A stretch of 55,179 nucleotides of DNA from Bacteroidota bacterium (GCA_021813585.1 JAKAJV010000029.1:1-55179); one strand, 5' to 3'; positions 16,925 through 25,131 are shown, counted from the stretch's first letter. Made by a program: numbers and translations. Notes: generated from the sequence alone by a model not told the origin.

Positions 16925-18111
16925 GAAGTTTTCTCCAGCTTCATTTGTTTAATAATAATTTTATTCTCTCTTAGTATCTTAATGTTTATTGTGTCTCCGG
17001 TACTGTATTGTTGAAAAACTCCGACGAGTGTCTGTTCATCGTTTATTAAATAATTATCTACCTGAAGGATTATGTCGCCTTCCTTTATCCCGGCTTCGCT
17101 TGCAGGAGTATTAGGGAATACCTGTGTAACAATAACACCGCGGGTACTTTGAAGTTTATAATATTTAGCTATGCCTTCATCAACAGCTTGTATTTTAAGA
17201 CCTATATCAAAGTCTCTGTTTATTTTTCCATGCTCTTTAAGTTGAGTGATAATGCGTTTAACTTTGTTAATAGGAATAGCAAAGCCCAAGCCGATATTTC
17301 CTTTTACTCCGCCTGCAGTATAAATCAGCGTATTCATCCCGATTACCTGGCCGATGCTGTTTACTAAAGGACCGCCGCTGTTTCCGCCGTTTATTGCCGC
17401 ATCGGTTTGAATCATGTCAAGATAATAGCGGCTGTTTAATTGCTCAAGATTCATCCCCGTTGTGCTAACTACGCCAACGGTTACAGTCGGTTTATCGTTA
17501 AGATTGAACAAGCCGAAAGGATTGCCGAATGCAATTACCCATTCTCCTATAATTATATCATCGGAATTTCCCAGCACTACATAAGGCAGATTGGTGTCGT
17601 CAATTTTCAGCAGGCATATATCGGTTGCATGGTCTGTGCCGACTAGTTTAGCTTTATATTCTTTTCCGTTGGTTAGTGTAACGGTTATCTCGGAAGCATT
17701 ACCTGCAACATGATCGTTAGTAACAATGTAACCATCCGGCGAAATGATAAATCCGGAACCTAGTTCTTTTACTTTCTGCGAAAAGTTTCCCTGGTTTCCG
17801 AAAAACTGGCTCCAGAACGGATCGTTAAAAAGGGAATTAAAAGGACTGCTGTACTGCTGGATCTCAGTTACATTTATTCCTACAACTGCAGGACTAACCG
17901 CCTGTACGGTCCTAGTAATTGCGTTTCGGCGGGAATCGGTTATGCTGTCGTCATTCTGTCCTCTTTGCTGAAATGAGGCCACATTGGGATTTGAACGCCC
18001 GGCATTATAGAAAAGAGGAGTAGAATCATTTGTTTTGGTATATAAAAAATATGTCAAAGAAATAATAATTAATCCGACTATTAGAATAACGTTTCTTCTT
18101 TTATTATTCAT
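16921..18111 (-). CDS. htrA: HtrA/Deg family serine protease with one PDZ domain
   Basis: A 396-residue envelope protease for misfolded proteins. An N-terminal membrane anchor (VILIVGLIIISLTYFLY) is followed by a trypsin-like domain. The catalytic His lies in VTNDHVAG, Asp in ATDICLLKI and Ser in GNSGGPLV. A single C-terminal PDZ domain follows (GVIVTQVFPNTPASEAGIKEGDIIL), so it is DegS-like in layout. It sits between plsY and purB, 16 bp after plsY and overlapping purB by four bases. Confidence 0.94.
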   Translation of the reverse strand: MNNKRRNVILIVGLIIISLTYFLYTKTNDSTPLFYNAGRSNPNVASFQQRGQNDDSITDSRRNAITRTVQAVSPAVVGINVTEIQQYSSPFNSLFNDPFWSQFFGNQGNFSQKVKELGSGFIISPDGYIVTNDHVAGNASEITVTLTNGKEYKAKLVGTDHATDICLLKIDDTNLPYVVLGNSDDIIIGEWVIAFGNPFGLFNLNDKPTVTVGVVSTTGMNLEQLNSRYYLDMIQTDAAINGGNSGGPLVNSIGQVIGMNTLIYTAGGVKGNIGLGFAIPINKVKRIITQLKEHGKINRDFDIGLKIQAVDEGIAKYYKLQSTRGVIVTQVFPNTPASEAGIKEGDIILQVDNYLINDEQTLVGVFQQYSTGDTINIKILRENKIIIKQMKLEKTS

Positions 18112-18127
18112 CTTTCTTCCTTACCGG

Positions 18128-18739
18128 TTATTTTTTTGAATTAATGAAATCTTTTAATGGCTCGATATGACGTATTAAAACTATCGTCAGCAGTGCTGTT
18201 GCGAATAATATCATAATTGAAATTGAATTTGCTTTTGGAAATGTAAATTTATATGCAGTATCCGACAGCAAAGAAATTAGAATTATTGAAGAGATTGTTG
18301 CCCCCACATTACCCAGGATGATATCTTTCTTGATAAAATAAAAAGGGATCCAGGTAATCAGCCAAATAAAAAGTAAAATGGGGAACAAGAGGCTGGCTCC
18401 GCCTGCAGCCGCGGCTAAACCTCTGCCTCCATTAAAATTAATCCAAGGATTAAAACAATGGCTAAGAACAGCAAAAAATAAAGATAATGCCGGGTATGAA
18501 AATCCGCCCGGGAGAACAAGAATTACAACGTAAACACTTAACAAACCTTTTAACGCATCTATTAAAAATACAAGCAGGCCCAGCAATTTAGATTTTGAGA
18601 CTTCGTAGGAATTGTATGCGCCAACGTTTCCTGAGCCTGAATTAGTAATATCAATACTTTTTACATTTTTTAAAATTAGATAAGCTGTCGGAATAGAACC
18701 GAGCAGATATCCAATGCACATGCTTATAAGATAATTCAT
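18128..18739 (-). CDS. plsY: Acyl-phosphate:glycerol-3-phosphate acyltransferase PlsY
   Basis: Integral membrane enzyme making lysophosphatidic acid from acyl-phosphate, the first step of phospholipid synthesis. The 203-residue protein has about five membrane segments and the three PlsY motifs: GSIPTAYL, GSGNVGAYNS and FNGGRGLAAAAGG. In the third motif the usual GGKG is GGRG, a conservative change near the acyl-phosphate site. It is the first gene of the plsY-htrA-purB operon. Confidence 0.92.
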   Translation of the reverse strand: MNYLISMCIGYLLGSIPTAYLILKNVKSIDITNSGSGNVGAYNSYEVSKSKLLGLLVFLIDALKGLLSVYVVILVLPGGFSYPALSLFFAVLSHCFNPWINFNGGRGLAAAAGGASLLFPILLFIWLITWIPFYFIKKDIILGNVGATISSIILISLLSDTAYKFTFPKANSISIMILFATALLTIVLIRHIEPLKDFINSKK

Positions 18740-18851
18740 TTTATAAGATTTATTTCTTGAATGAAGCGTATGTAATTTACTAAAAATTTATATCCGAATA
18801 TGTGAATTACGGTGCATATGGGGAAATTTGTTAATAAATTCGAAAAAATTA

Positions 18852-18882
18852 TTGCATGAATAAGTGTAACCTATTATATTTG
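18852..18882 (+). promoter_or_regulatory. Bacteroidota-type promoter in front of the tRNA-Gly array
   Basis: TTG at 18852-18854 and TATATTTG at 18875-18882 are separated by 20 bases, matching the TTG-N19..21-TAnnTTTG consensus of Bacteroidota primary sigma factors. Transcription would begin just before the first tRNA-like copy at 18905 and could read through the whole array. Confidence 0.5.
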
Positions 18883-18904
18883 AGCCTCAAATTTATAGTG
18901 TTAC

Positions 18905-18974
18905 GCTGGGAATAGCTCAGCTTGCCTACCAGCAGGCAGGTTGGTAGAGCGTCCGATACAATCTGGAATGTCGC
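18905..18974 (+). pseudogene. Truncated tRNA-Gly-like copy 0 with D-loop insertion
   Basis: It keeps the acceptor 5' strand with one extra T (GCTGGGAA) and both D-stem strands (GCTC and GAGC). A 20-nt hairpin-forming insertion sits in the D-loop at 18921-18940 (TTGCCT...AGGCAG). A 16-nt imperfect hairpin (18952-18967) replaces the anticodon arm. ATGTCGC follows and then non-tRNA sequence, so the T-arm and 3' acceptor strand are absent. Confidence 0.8.
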
Positions 18975-19034
18975 ATAAAATAAAAAATTAAATAGTAATT
19001 CTTAATTTTTAGTTCTTTTAATTTGTGATGATAT

Positions 19035-19084
19035 GCGGGAATAGCTCAGTTGGTAGAGCGTCCCGATACAATCGGGAATGTCGC
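19035..19084 (+). pseudogene. Truncated tRNA-Gly-like copy 1
   Basis: It matches the first 25 bases of tRNA-Gly exactly. The anticodon arm is replaced by the 17-nt perfect palindrome TCCCGATACAATCGGGA (19061-19077), then ATGTCGC returns to the tRNA sequence. The T-arm and 3' acceptor strand are absent. Confidence 0.82.
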
Positions 19085-19145
19085 ATAAAAATAAAAAATG
19101 GAATTTTCATTCTTAATTTTTGGTTCTTTTAATTTATGATGATAT

Positions 19146-19195
19146 GCGGGAATAGCTCAGCTGGTAGAGCGTCCCGATTTTATCGGGAATGTCGC
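19146..19195 (+). pseudogene. Truncated tRNA-Gly-like copy 2
   Basis: As copy 1, with one D-loop change (AGCTGG instead of AGTTGG). The palindrome is TCCCGATTTTATCGGGA (19172-19188), so the stem is kept and the centre differs. Confidence 0.82.
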
Positions 19196-19255
19196 ATAAA
19201 ATAAAAAATTAAATAGTAATTCTTAATTTTTAGTTCTTTTAATTTGTGATGATAT

Positions 19256-19305
19256 GCGGGAATAGCTCAGTTGGTAGAGCGTCCCGATTTTATCGGGAAT
19301 GTCGC
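19256..19305 (+). pseudogene. Truncated tRNA-Gly-like copy 3
   Basis: The 5' part is identical to tRNA-Gly, with the same palindrome as copy 2 (19282-19298) in place of the anticodon arm. It ends after ATGTCGC. Confidence 0.82.
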
Positions 19306-19366
19306 ATAAAAATAAAAAATGGAATTTTCATTCTTAATTTTTAGTTCTTTTAATTTATGATGATAT

Positions 19367-19439
<73 letters not shown>

Positions 19440-19455
19440 CAAGTAAGATTCTATT

Positions 19456-19482
19456 AATCCACGAAAGTGGATTTTATTTTTT
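19456..19482 (+). terminator. Terminator after tRNA-Gly
   Basis: AATCCAC, a GAAA tetraloop and GTGGATT form a 7-bp stem followed by TTATTTTTT, about 16 bases after the tRNA. It closes the array transcript. Confidence 0.85.
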
Positions 19483-19565
19483 AAAATTCATACGTATTCT
19501 GTAATTGCGTTAAATCGATTAGATGAATTATAGAAATCCGGGGAAACAGTCAGTTCTTAAATAAT

Positions 19566-19637
19566 GGCGCTGTAGCCAAGCGGTCTAAGGCGAAGGTCTG
19601 CAACCCCGATTTAATCGGGGCGAATCCGACCGGCGCC
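19566..19637 (+). pseudogene. tRNA-Cys-like copy with palindrome replacement
   Basis: The first 38 bases match the intact tRNA-Cys downstream, as far as CTGCAA of the anticodon loop. The next 18 bases (anticodon 3' stem, variable loop, T-stem 5' strand and two T-loop bases) are replaced by the 17-nt palindrome CCCCGATTTAATCGGGG (19604-19620). The tRNA-Cys sequence then resumes to the acceptor end. The anticodon and T stems cannot form, so it should not be a working tRNA. Confidence 0.82.
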
Positions 19638-19722
19638 TGAAAATAAAATCTTAAAGAGATTTTGTGGTAGTTTGATTCAATGAATTTTAATAACCTGGGG
19701 AAGTAATCAGTTCTTAAATAAT

Positions 19723-19799
19723 GGCGCTGTAGCCAAGCGGTCTAAGGCGAAGGTCTGCAAAACCTTTATTCGTCGGTTCGAATCCGACCGGCGCCTCCA
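19723..19799 (+). tRNA. tRNA-Cys(GCA)
   Basis: A complete cloverleaf. The acceptor is GGCGCTG/CGGCGCC, the D-stem GCC/GGC, the anticodon stem AAGGT/ACCTT with loop CTGCAAA (anticodon GCA), and the T-arm GTCGG-TTCGAAT-CCGAC. Discriminator T is followed by CCA at 19797-19799. The flank CAGTTCTTAAATAAT is shared with the defective copy 157 bases upstream, showing a tandem duplication. Confidence 0.96.
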
Positions 19800-19848
19800 A
19801 AAAATAATCATTTCCCAAAAGCCGAATTTTTCTTCTATCAATTAATTG

Positions 19849-20133
19849 ATGATTTATTTATTTATAAAATGGCTGGCTGTTATCTATGGTGTCGTAATAA
19901 TTCTTCAAATGATATTAGCCAGCGGAGTTAAGATTTCGGTTATTCTGCGGTCAATAATATTAACCGGCATTTTAATATTTATTCTATGGAACTGGAAATT
20001 TCTGGAACTAAGTCTTCTAAACGTTTTATTTATTTACTGCGCTTCTTTATTCATAATCAATGGTTTTGGCTCTTTAGTCAAAAAAATATTTAAGAGGAAG
20101 CGACGAGATATCGATCTAGATCTTTTTGAATGA
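19849..20133 (+). CDS. Small integral membrane protein, unknown
   Basis: About 94 residues with three hydrophobic segments and a basic then acidic tail (KKIFKRKRRDIDLDLFE). The family is not recognised. ATG at 19849 is preferred over TTG at 19846. It lies 50 bases after tRNA-Cys and converges on the UPF0316 gene with a 3-base gap. Confidence 0.6.
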   Translation: MIYLFIKWLAVIYGVVIILQMILASGVKISVILRSIILTGILIFILWNWKFLELSLLNVLFIYCASLFIINGFGSLVKKIFKRKRRDIDLDLFE

Positions 20134-20136
20134 TTC

Positions 20137-20655
20137 CTACCTTCTAACTCCCTGTTTAAAACCCCTGTATGGAATAGCACCCTGTACTGTTATAAAAGCT
20201 TTTTTATCTATCGATTCAATTAAGCTGATAACTTTTTTTTGCTGCTTCCTCGGAGAAATGAGTACTATAACCGAAACGCCGCCGGTACCTCCTTCGGCCG
20301 GAAGAATTGTTACGCCGTATTTAGATTTTCTTAATGCATCCGCTATTTTATCAGTATGATGTAGTGAGATTATATTTAGCTGCACAAAGCCGAATCCGAT
20401 CTTCTGTTCAATGGTAACTCCAATAATATTTCCAAGCCCGAAACCGACCGCATAACCGAACAAATTGGGTATTACATCAAGATGTTGGAAAACAAATCTG
20501 ATTGCAAAAACCCAGATTAAGACTTCAAAAAAACCAACTATGCCGGCTGAATATTTTTTACCCTGTACAACTAAAATAACCCTAATTGTATCTAAGGATA
20601 CATCACTTATCCTCATACAAGCAATTAAAACAGCCCCGCCTATTATGCTTAACAT
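20137..20655 (-). CDS. UPF0316/DUF2179 membrane protein
   Basis: A 172-residue protein with three N-terminal membrane segments (MLSIIGGAVLIACMRISDVSLDTIRVI). A C-terminal soluble DUF2179-like domain with GVTILPAEGGTGG follows, as in the UPF0316 family. The function is unknown; the soluble domain resembles those on YitT-type membrane proteins. GGAG lies five bases before the ATG. Confidence 0.8.
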   Translation of the reverse strand: MLSIIGGAVLIACMRISDVSLDTIRVILVVQGKKYSAGIVGFFEVLIWVFAIRFVFQHLDVIPNLFGYAVGFGLGNIIGVTIEQKIGFGFVQLNIISLHHTDKIADALRKSKYGVTILPAEGGTGGVSVIVLISPRKQQKKVISLIESIDKKAFITVQGAIPYRGFKQGVRR

Positions 20656-20747
20656 ACTTTCTCCAAATAAAATTTCAATGACCTTAATAAAGTTAAAAAA
20701 TATTATTTTTTTATTATATCTTTAACGATTAAAAATTTAAAAATATA

Positions 20748-21392
20748 ATGGGAATTTTCGAAAGAGAGAGGCAAGAGTTAGTAGATATACTAACCGAAAA
20801 GGGCATATACGACTTAGCCGTTATCAAAGCAATCGGAGAAGTCGAGAGGCACAGATTTGTTCCAAAGGCTATGAGGCATCACTCGTACAGGGATGTGGCT
20901 TTACCAATCGGTTATGGTCAGACGATATCCCAGCCATACACCGTAGCTTATATGACGCAGGCGCTTGAATTAAAACAAAACTCAAAAGTACTTGAAATTG
21001 GAACAGGTTCCGGTTACCAGGCAGCGCTTTTATTTAATATGGGCATGAATGTTTACAGCATTGAAAGGCAGTTTGAAATTTATGATAGAACCAGGAGGCT
21101 GCTTGACGAACTAGGGATTAGAGTAAATACCAAATGCGGAGACGGCACTATCGGTTGGGATGAGTTTGCGCCCTATGACGGAATTATTGTAACTGCCGGT
21201 TCGCCCTCGGTTCCCGAATCGTTAAAAAAGCAGCTTGCAATAAACGGCAGGCTGGTAATTCCGGTCGGCAGTAAAAATTCTCAAATACTTAAAATAATTA
21301 CTAAATTGGATAACGAAGAATTCAGCATTAGGGATGTTCCGGAATTTTCTTTTGTTCCGCTGATAGGAAGAGAAGGTTGGAACCAAAAGTAA
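20748..21392 (+). CDS. pcm: Protein-L-isoaspartate O-methyltransferase
   Basis: SAM-dependent repair enzyme that methylates isoaspartyl residues in aged proteins. The 214-residue protein has the PCMT signatures ALPIGYGQTISQPYTVA and the SAM motif VLEIGTGSGYQAALL, followed by YDGIIVTAGSPSVP. It is first in the forward run pcm-miaA-atuA-atuA'-prfB and overlaps miaA by 16 bases. Confidence 0.95.
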   Translation: MGIFERERQELVDILTEKGIYDLAVIKAIGEVERHRFVPKAMRHHSYRDVALPIGYGQTISQPYTVAYMTQALELKQNSKVLEIGTGSGYQAALLFNMGMNVYSIERQFEIYDRTRRLLDELGIRVNTKCGDGTIGWDEFAPYDGIIVTAGSPSVPESLKKQLAINGRLVIPVGSKNSQILKIITKLDNEEFSIRDVPEFSFVPLIGREGWNQK

Positions 21393-22303
21393 TAGTTATT
21401 GCCGGGCCAACATGTTCCGGAAAGACAAACGTAAGCCTAATGCTTGCCGAAAGAATAAATGCCGAAATTATTTCGGCAGACAGCAGGCAGGTATATAGAC
21501 ATTTGGATATAGGGACTGCTAAGCCGGGTAAAGATCAACTGGCAAAGACGAAACATTATTTTATTGATATCCTTGAACCGGATGAAGAATTTAACGCAAG
21601 CAAATTTGAAAATGAAGCTCTTGCTGTTATACAAGATATAATACTTCGGAATAAAGTACCTGTGGTCGTCGGCGGTTCAGGATTATATATAAAAGCTCTG
21701 GTAGACGGAATTTTTGATGCCGTAGGTGTGGATAGTGAATACAGAAGAACAATGAATGTGATGAGGGTGAAATTCGGGAATGAATTTTTATTTTCGGAAC
21801 TGAAAAAAGTTGACCCGGTAAGCGCAGCCAAGATGCTGCCTCAAAATTGGAAGCGCGTAATGAGAGCGCTGGAAGTTTACCATCTAACTGGTAAGCCGAT
21901 CGGCGCTTACCATAGCGAACATAAAAGGACAACCGAATTTAGTTTTAGACAATACGGGCTGAGATGGGATAGAAATCTCCTTTATGAAAATATTGAAAGA
22001 AGAGTTGATGAGATGATTGAGATGGGTTTGATAGATGAAGTAAGAGAAATTTTAAAGATGAATTTTGATGAAGCACTGAATTCTCTAAACACAGTAGGAT
22101 ATAAGGAAATTATTTCGTATCTGAACGGCTCGCTAAGTTTGGAAAGAGCTATCGGACTGATAAAAAGAAATACAAGGCGTTATGCGAAAAGACAATTAAC
22201 ATGGTTCAGACCGGACGACAGAATTATCTGGTTTGATGTTAAAGATAAAAATTCTTTAAGTTCCATAGCTGATGAAATAATTTTTCGGGAGAAACTTGCA
22301 TGA
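21377..22303 (+). CDS. miaA: tRNA dimethylallyltransferase
   Basis: Adds a dimethylallyl group to A37 of tRNAs reading UNN codons. The 308-residue protein has the P-loop GPTCSGKT (Cys where Ala is common), ISADSRQVYRHLDIGTAKP, and the C-terminal KRNTRRYAKRQLTWFR. It starts at TTG 21377 inside the end of pcm, preceded by AGAAGG. Its stop overlaps the atuA start (ATGA). Confidence 0.95.
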   Translation: MEPKVIVIAGPTCSGKTNVSLMLAERINAEIISADSRQVYRHLDIGTAKPGKDQLAKTKHYFIDILEPDEEFNASKFENEALAVIQDIILRNKVPVVVGGSGLYIKALVDGIFDAVGVDSEYRRTMNVMRVKFGNEFLFSELKKVDPVSAAKMLPQNWKRVMRALEVYHLTGKPIGAYHSEHKRTTEFSFRQYGLRWDRNLLYENIERRVDEMIEMGLIDEVREILKMNFDEALNSLNTVGYKEIISYLNGSLSLERAIGLIKRNTRRYAKRQLTWFRPDDRIIWFDVKDKNSLSSIADEIIFREKLA

Positions 22304-23688
22304 AAGAAAAAATTAAGATTGCTTCCGGGCAGGGTTTTTGGGGCGACCTTATAGACGCCCCTTACGACCAAGTTACCAAAGGAGAAATAGACTACCTTGT
22401 AATGGATTACCTAGCCGAGGTTACAATGTCTATTTTGCAAAAACAAAAAAATAAAAACCCTAAGCTAGGTTATGCTAAGGATATTCCGGAATTAATGAAA
22501 AGGATTTTGCCTATCTGTGTTAAAAAAGGTATAAAGGTAATTACGAACGGTGGCGGAGTAAACCCCGTGGCTTGCGCAGAAGCCGTTGCGGATGTTGCTG
22601 TAAACCTGGGAATAAAAGATTTGAAAATTGCGGTTGTTGTTGGCGACGATATTAAAGACGATATTGCTAGAATCATAAACAGCGGCTGCGAACTGAACAA
22701 TATGGATACAAACGAATCTATCCTGACGGTAAAAGACAGGCTGCTTAGTGCCAACGTTTATTTCGGTGCTTTCCCAATTGTGGAAGGACTAAAGCTCGGC
22801 GCCGATATAGTAATAACCGGCAGAACTACGGATACCGGACTTACACTAGCCCCGATGATTTATGAATTCGGCTGGGAAGATAGTGATTATGATAAATTAT
22901 CTGCAGGCACTATTGCAGGGCATATCCTTGAATGCGGCGGTCAGTCATCCGGAGGAAATTTTTTAGGCGACTGGCAGAATATTCCGGATTTGGCGGAGAT
23001 AGGCTTTCCTATTGCCGAAGCTTATCCGAATGGGGAAGTGGTAATTACAAAACATCCGAACACGGGGGGCAGAGTTTCGTTCCAAACAGTTGCAGAACAA
23101 CTAGTTTATGAAATCGGAAATCCCGCTGAATATATTACACCGGATTGCGTGGCAGATTTCACCTCCATTAAATTGGAAGATTTAGGAAACGACAGAGTTA
23201 GGGTATACGGAATTAAGGGAAAAGAAGCAACCGGGTTTTACAAAGTCTCGTGCTCTTATCAAGATGGTTATTCAGCTTCTTCAAGCTTAACTTATTCCTG
23301 GCCGGAAGCATTAACCAAAGCAAAGGCTGCGGACAAGATTTTAAGAAAGCGGCTGCAAAATCTTAACTTAAAATTTGATGAGATAAGGTCGGAATTTGTC
23401 GGTTACAATTCTTGTCACGGTCCGTTATCATTTCAGTTGGAAGAAGAAAAGATAAATGAAATAATGTTAAGGATTGCGGTTCGTTCTCACGATCTTGCCT
23501 CGGTAGAAAGATTCGGTAAAGAAATTGCGCCTTTAATTCTAACAGGTCCGCCCAGCGTAACAGGCTTTGCAGGCGGCAGGCCTAAGCCTAGCGATGTAGT
23601 TGCCTATTGGCCTGCGCTGCTGCCAAAGCATCTGGTTAAGCCGGAAGTAAAATTAATTTCGTTACTGCAAGAAAGCGAGCGGAAATAA
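22300..23688 (+). CDS. AtuA family protein (DUF1446), N-terminal part
   Basis: A 462-residue protein of the acyclic-terpene-utilisation AtuA family, with ASGQGFWGD near the start, VITNGGGVNPVACAEAVADVA, DIVITGRTTDTGLTLAP and HPNTGGRV. In Pseudomonas AtuA belongs to citronellol/geraniol catabolism, but the biochemical role is unclear. No other atu genes are present, so the substrate here is unknown. The small gene that follows supplies the domain usually fused at the C-terminus. Confidence 0.82.
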   Translation: MKEKIKIASGQGFWGDLIDAPYDQVTKGEIDYLVMDYLAEVTMSILQKQKNKNPKLGYAKDIPELMKRILPICVKKGIKVITNGGGVNPVACAEAVADVAVNLGIKDLKIAVVVGDDIKDDIARIINSGCELNNMDTNESILTVKDRLLSANVYFGAFPIVEGLKLGADIVITGRTTDTGLTLAPMIYEFGWEDSDYDKLSAGTIAGHILECGGQSSGGNFLGDWQNIPDLAEIGFPIAEAYPNGEVVITKHPNTGGRVSFQTVAEQLVYEIGNPAEYITPDCVADFTSIKLEDLGNDRVRVYGIKGKEATGFYKVSCSYQDGYSASSSLTYSWPEALTKAKAADKILRKRLQNLNLKFDEIRSEFVGYNSCHGPLSFQLEEEKINEIMLRIAVRSHDLASVERFGKEIAPLILTGPPSVTGFAGGRPKPSDVVAYWPALLPKHLVKPEVKLISLLQESERK

Positions 23689-23689
23689 A

Positions 23690-24001
23690 ATGAAAATTAA
23701 ATTATTGGATATTGCACACGGCAGAAGCGGTGATAAAGGAGATGCGGCGAATATCGGAATTATTGCTTATGACGACAGAGGCTACGAGATAATTAAAAAG
23801 CATTTAACTGCCGAAAGAGTTAAAATTCATTTTGAAGGAATATGCCTTGGCAGCGTTGAAAGGTACGAGCTGCCTAATTTGCGAGCGTTGAATTTTATAC
23901 TTCACAATACGCTTGGCGGCGGCGGTACGGTTTCGCTTAAACTAGACGCCCAGGGAAAGACACTGGCTGCAGCTTTGTTAAGGATGGAAATTGAGATTTG
24001 A
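23690..24001 (+). CDS. AtuA-like C-terminal domain protein
   Basis: A 103-residue protein matching the C-terminal domain of longer AtuA/DUF1446 proteins: LLDIAHGRSGDKGDAANIGII at the start and LGGGGTVSLKLDAQGKTL near the end. It begins one base after the stop of the large AtuA gene, so the two-domain protein is encoded as two subunits that probably assemble. Confidence 0.8.
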   Translation: MKIKLLDIAHGRSGDKGDAANIGIIAYDDRGYEIIKKHLTAERVKIHFEGICLGSVERYELPNLRALNFILHNTLGGGGTVSLKLDAQGKTLAAALLRMEIEI

Positions 24002-24029
24002 AATTTTTAATTGAACGGAGAAAAATCAA

Positions 24030-25131
24030 ATGTACGAAGAAGAGCTGAAAACTTTAAAAGCCTATAAAGCAAGAATTGACAAGCTGAGAGGTTATCTTTG
24101 ACTTTGATAATAAAGAAGCTAAAATAAAAGACCTTCAACATAAAACTACAGGTACATCTTTTTGGGACGACCAGATTGCCGCGCAGAAAATACTTCTTGA
24201 GATTAAAGCACTCGAGGAATGGGTGAACCTGTGGAAAGCGGTTGACAATAAAGCCGGAAGTCTGGAGGAATTCATCACTCTCGCTCAATCTGAAAATGAT
24301 GAATCGTTTGCAGACGATATACGAAGTGAGCTGGAGGCTTTGAGCCATAGCGTTGAATCCGCGGAATTCAAAAACATGCTGAGCGGTAAGGACGATTCTA
24401 AAAATTGCATATTAACCATACACTCTGGCGCAGGCGGAACCGAAGCGCAGGATTGGGCCGAAATGCTGATGAGGATGTACCTTAGATGGGGCGAGCAAAA
24501 TGGTTTTAAGATGGCAGTTGTAGATATTCTTGAAGGAGATGGTGCCGGTATTAAAAGTGTTACCATTGAAGTTGAGGGAGAATTTGCTTACGGTTATTTA
24601 AAGGCTGAAAACGGAGTCCATCGTTTAGTAAGAATTTCACCCTTCGATTCGAATAAAAGACGACACACTTCCTTCGCTTCTGTCTTTGTTATACCTGAGA
24701 TTGACGATACGATTGAGATAGATATTAATCCCGCCGATTTAAGGATTGATACATACCGTTCCGGCGGAAAGGGCGGACAGAATGTGAACAAAGTTGAAAC
24801 TGCTGTAAGAATAACTCACATACCTACAGGTGTTGTTGCCGCTTGCCAGAGCGAACGATCTCAATTACAGAACAGAACAAACGCGATGAAGCTGCTGAAG
24901 TCGAAGCTTTACCAGATAGAAAAAGAAAAGCAGGAAGCAGAGCTAGACGAAGTTGAAAAAAGCAAAATGAAAATAGAATGGGGCAGCCAGATCAGATCGT
25001 ATGTCTTCCATCCGTATAACATGGTAAAAGACCACCGAACCAACGAAGAGACTTCCGATGTGCAGGGCGTAATGGACGGCGATTTGAACAGGTTCATAAA
25101 AGCTTTTCTGTTAAAGTACAGTCAGAATTAA
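24030..25131 (+). CDS. prfB: Peptide chain release factor 2 (programmed +1 frameshift)
   Basis: RF2 recognises UGA and UAA stop codons. The first 23 codons (24030-24098) end at an in-frame TGA (24099-24101) within CTTTGAC, the conserved RF2 autoregulatory slippery site, with AGAGG just upstream. A +1 shift on CTT continues as [13 protein letters not shown] to 25131, giving about 366 residues. The body contains the stop-codon tripeptide SPF, GGQ in [15 protein letters not shown], and [12 protein letters not shown] caller that ignores the shift reports only the 3' part from 24223. Confidence 0.95.

Noticed and set aside
19035-19305. Functional tRNAs with anticodons read as ACA or UUU from the palindrome loops
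   Set aside because: The T-arm and 3' acceptor strand are missing, and the palindromes prefer a 7-bp stem with a 3-nt loop, so decoding is very unlikely.
18905-19366. CRISPR-like array (about 50-bp repeats with about 60-bp spacers)
   Set aside because: The spacers are not unique (they alternate A, B, A, B), the repeat is clearly the 5' half of tRNA-Gly, and no cas gene is present.
22300-24001. Citronellol/geraniol catabolism operon
   Set aside because: Only the AtuA-like pair is present; the carboxylase, dehydrogenase and hydratase genes of the atu cluster are missing.
24223-25131. prfB starting at 24223
   Set aside because: This would remove the N-terminal domain. The upstream 23 codons plus the CTTTGAC shift site give a full-length RF2.
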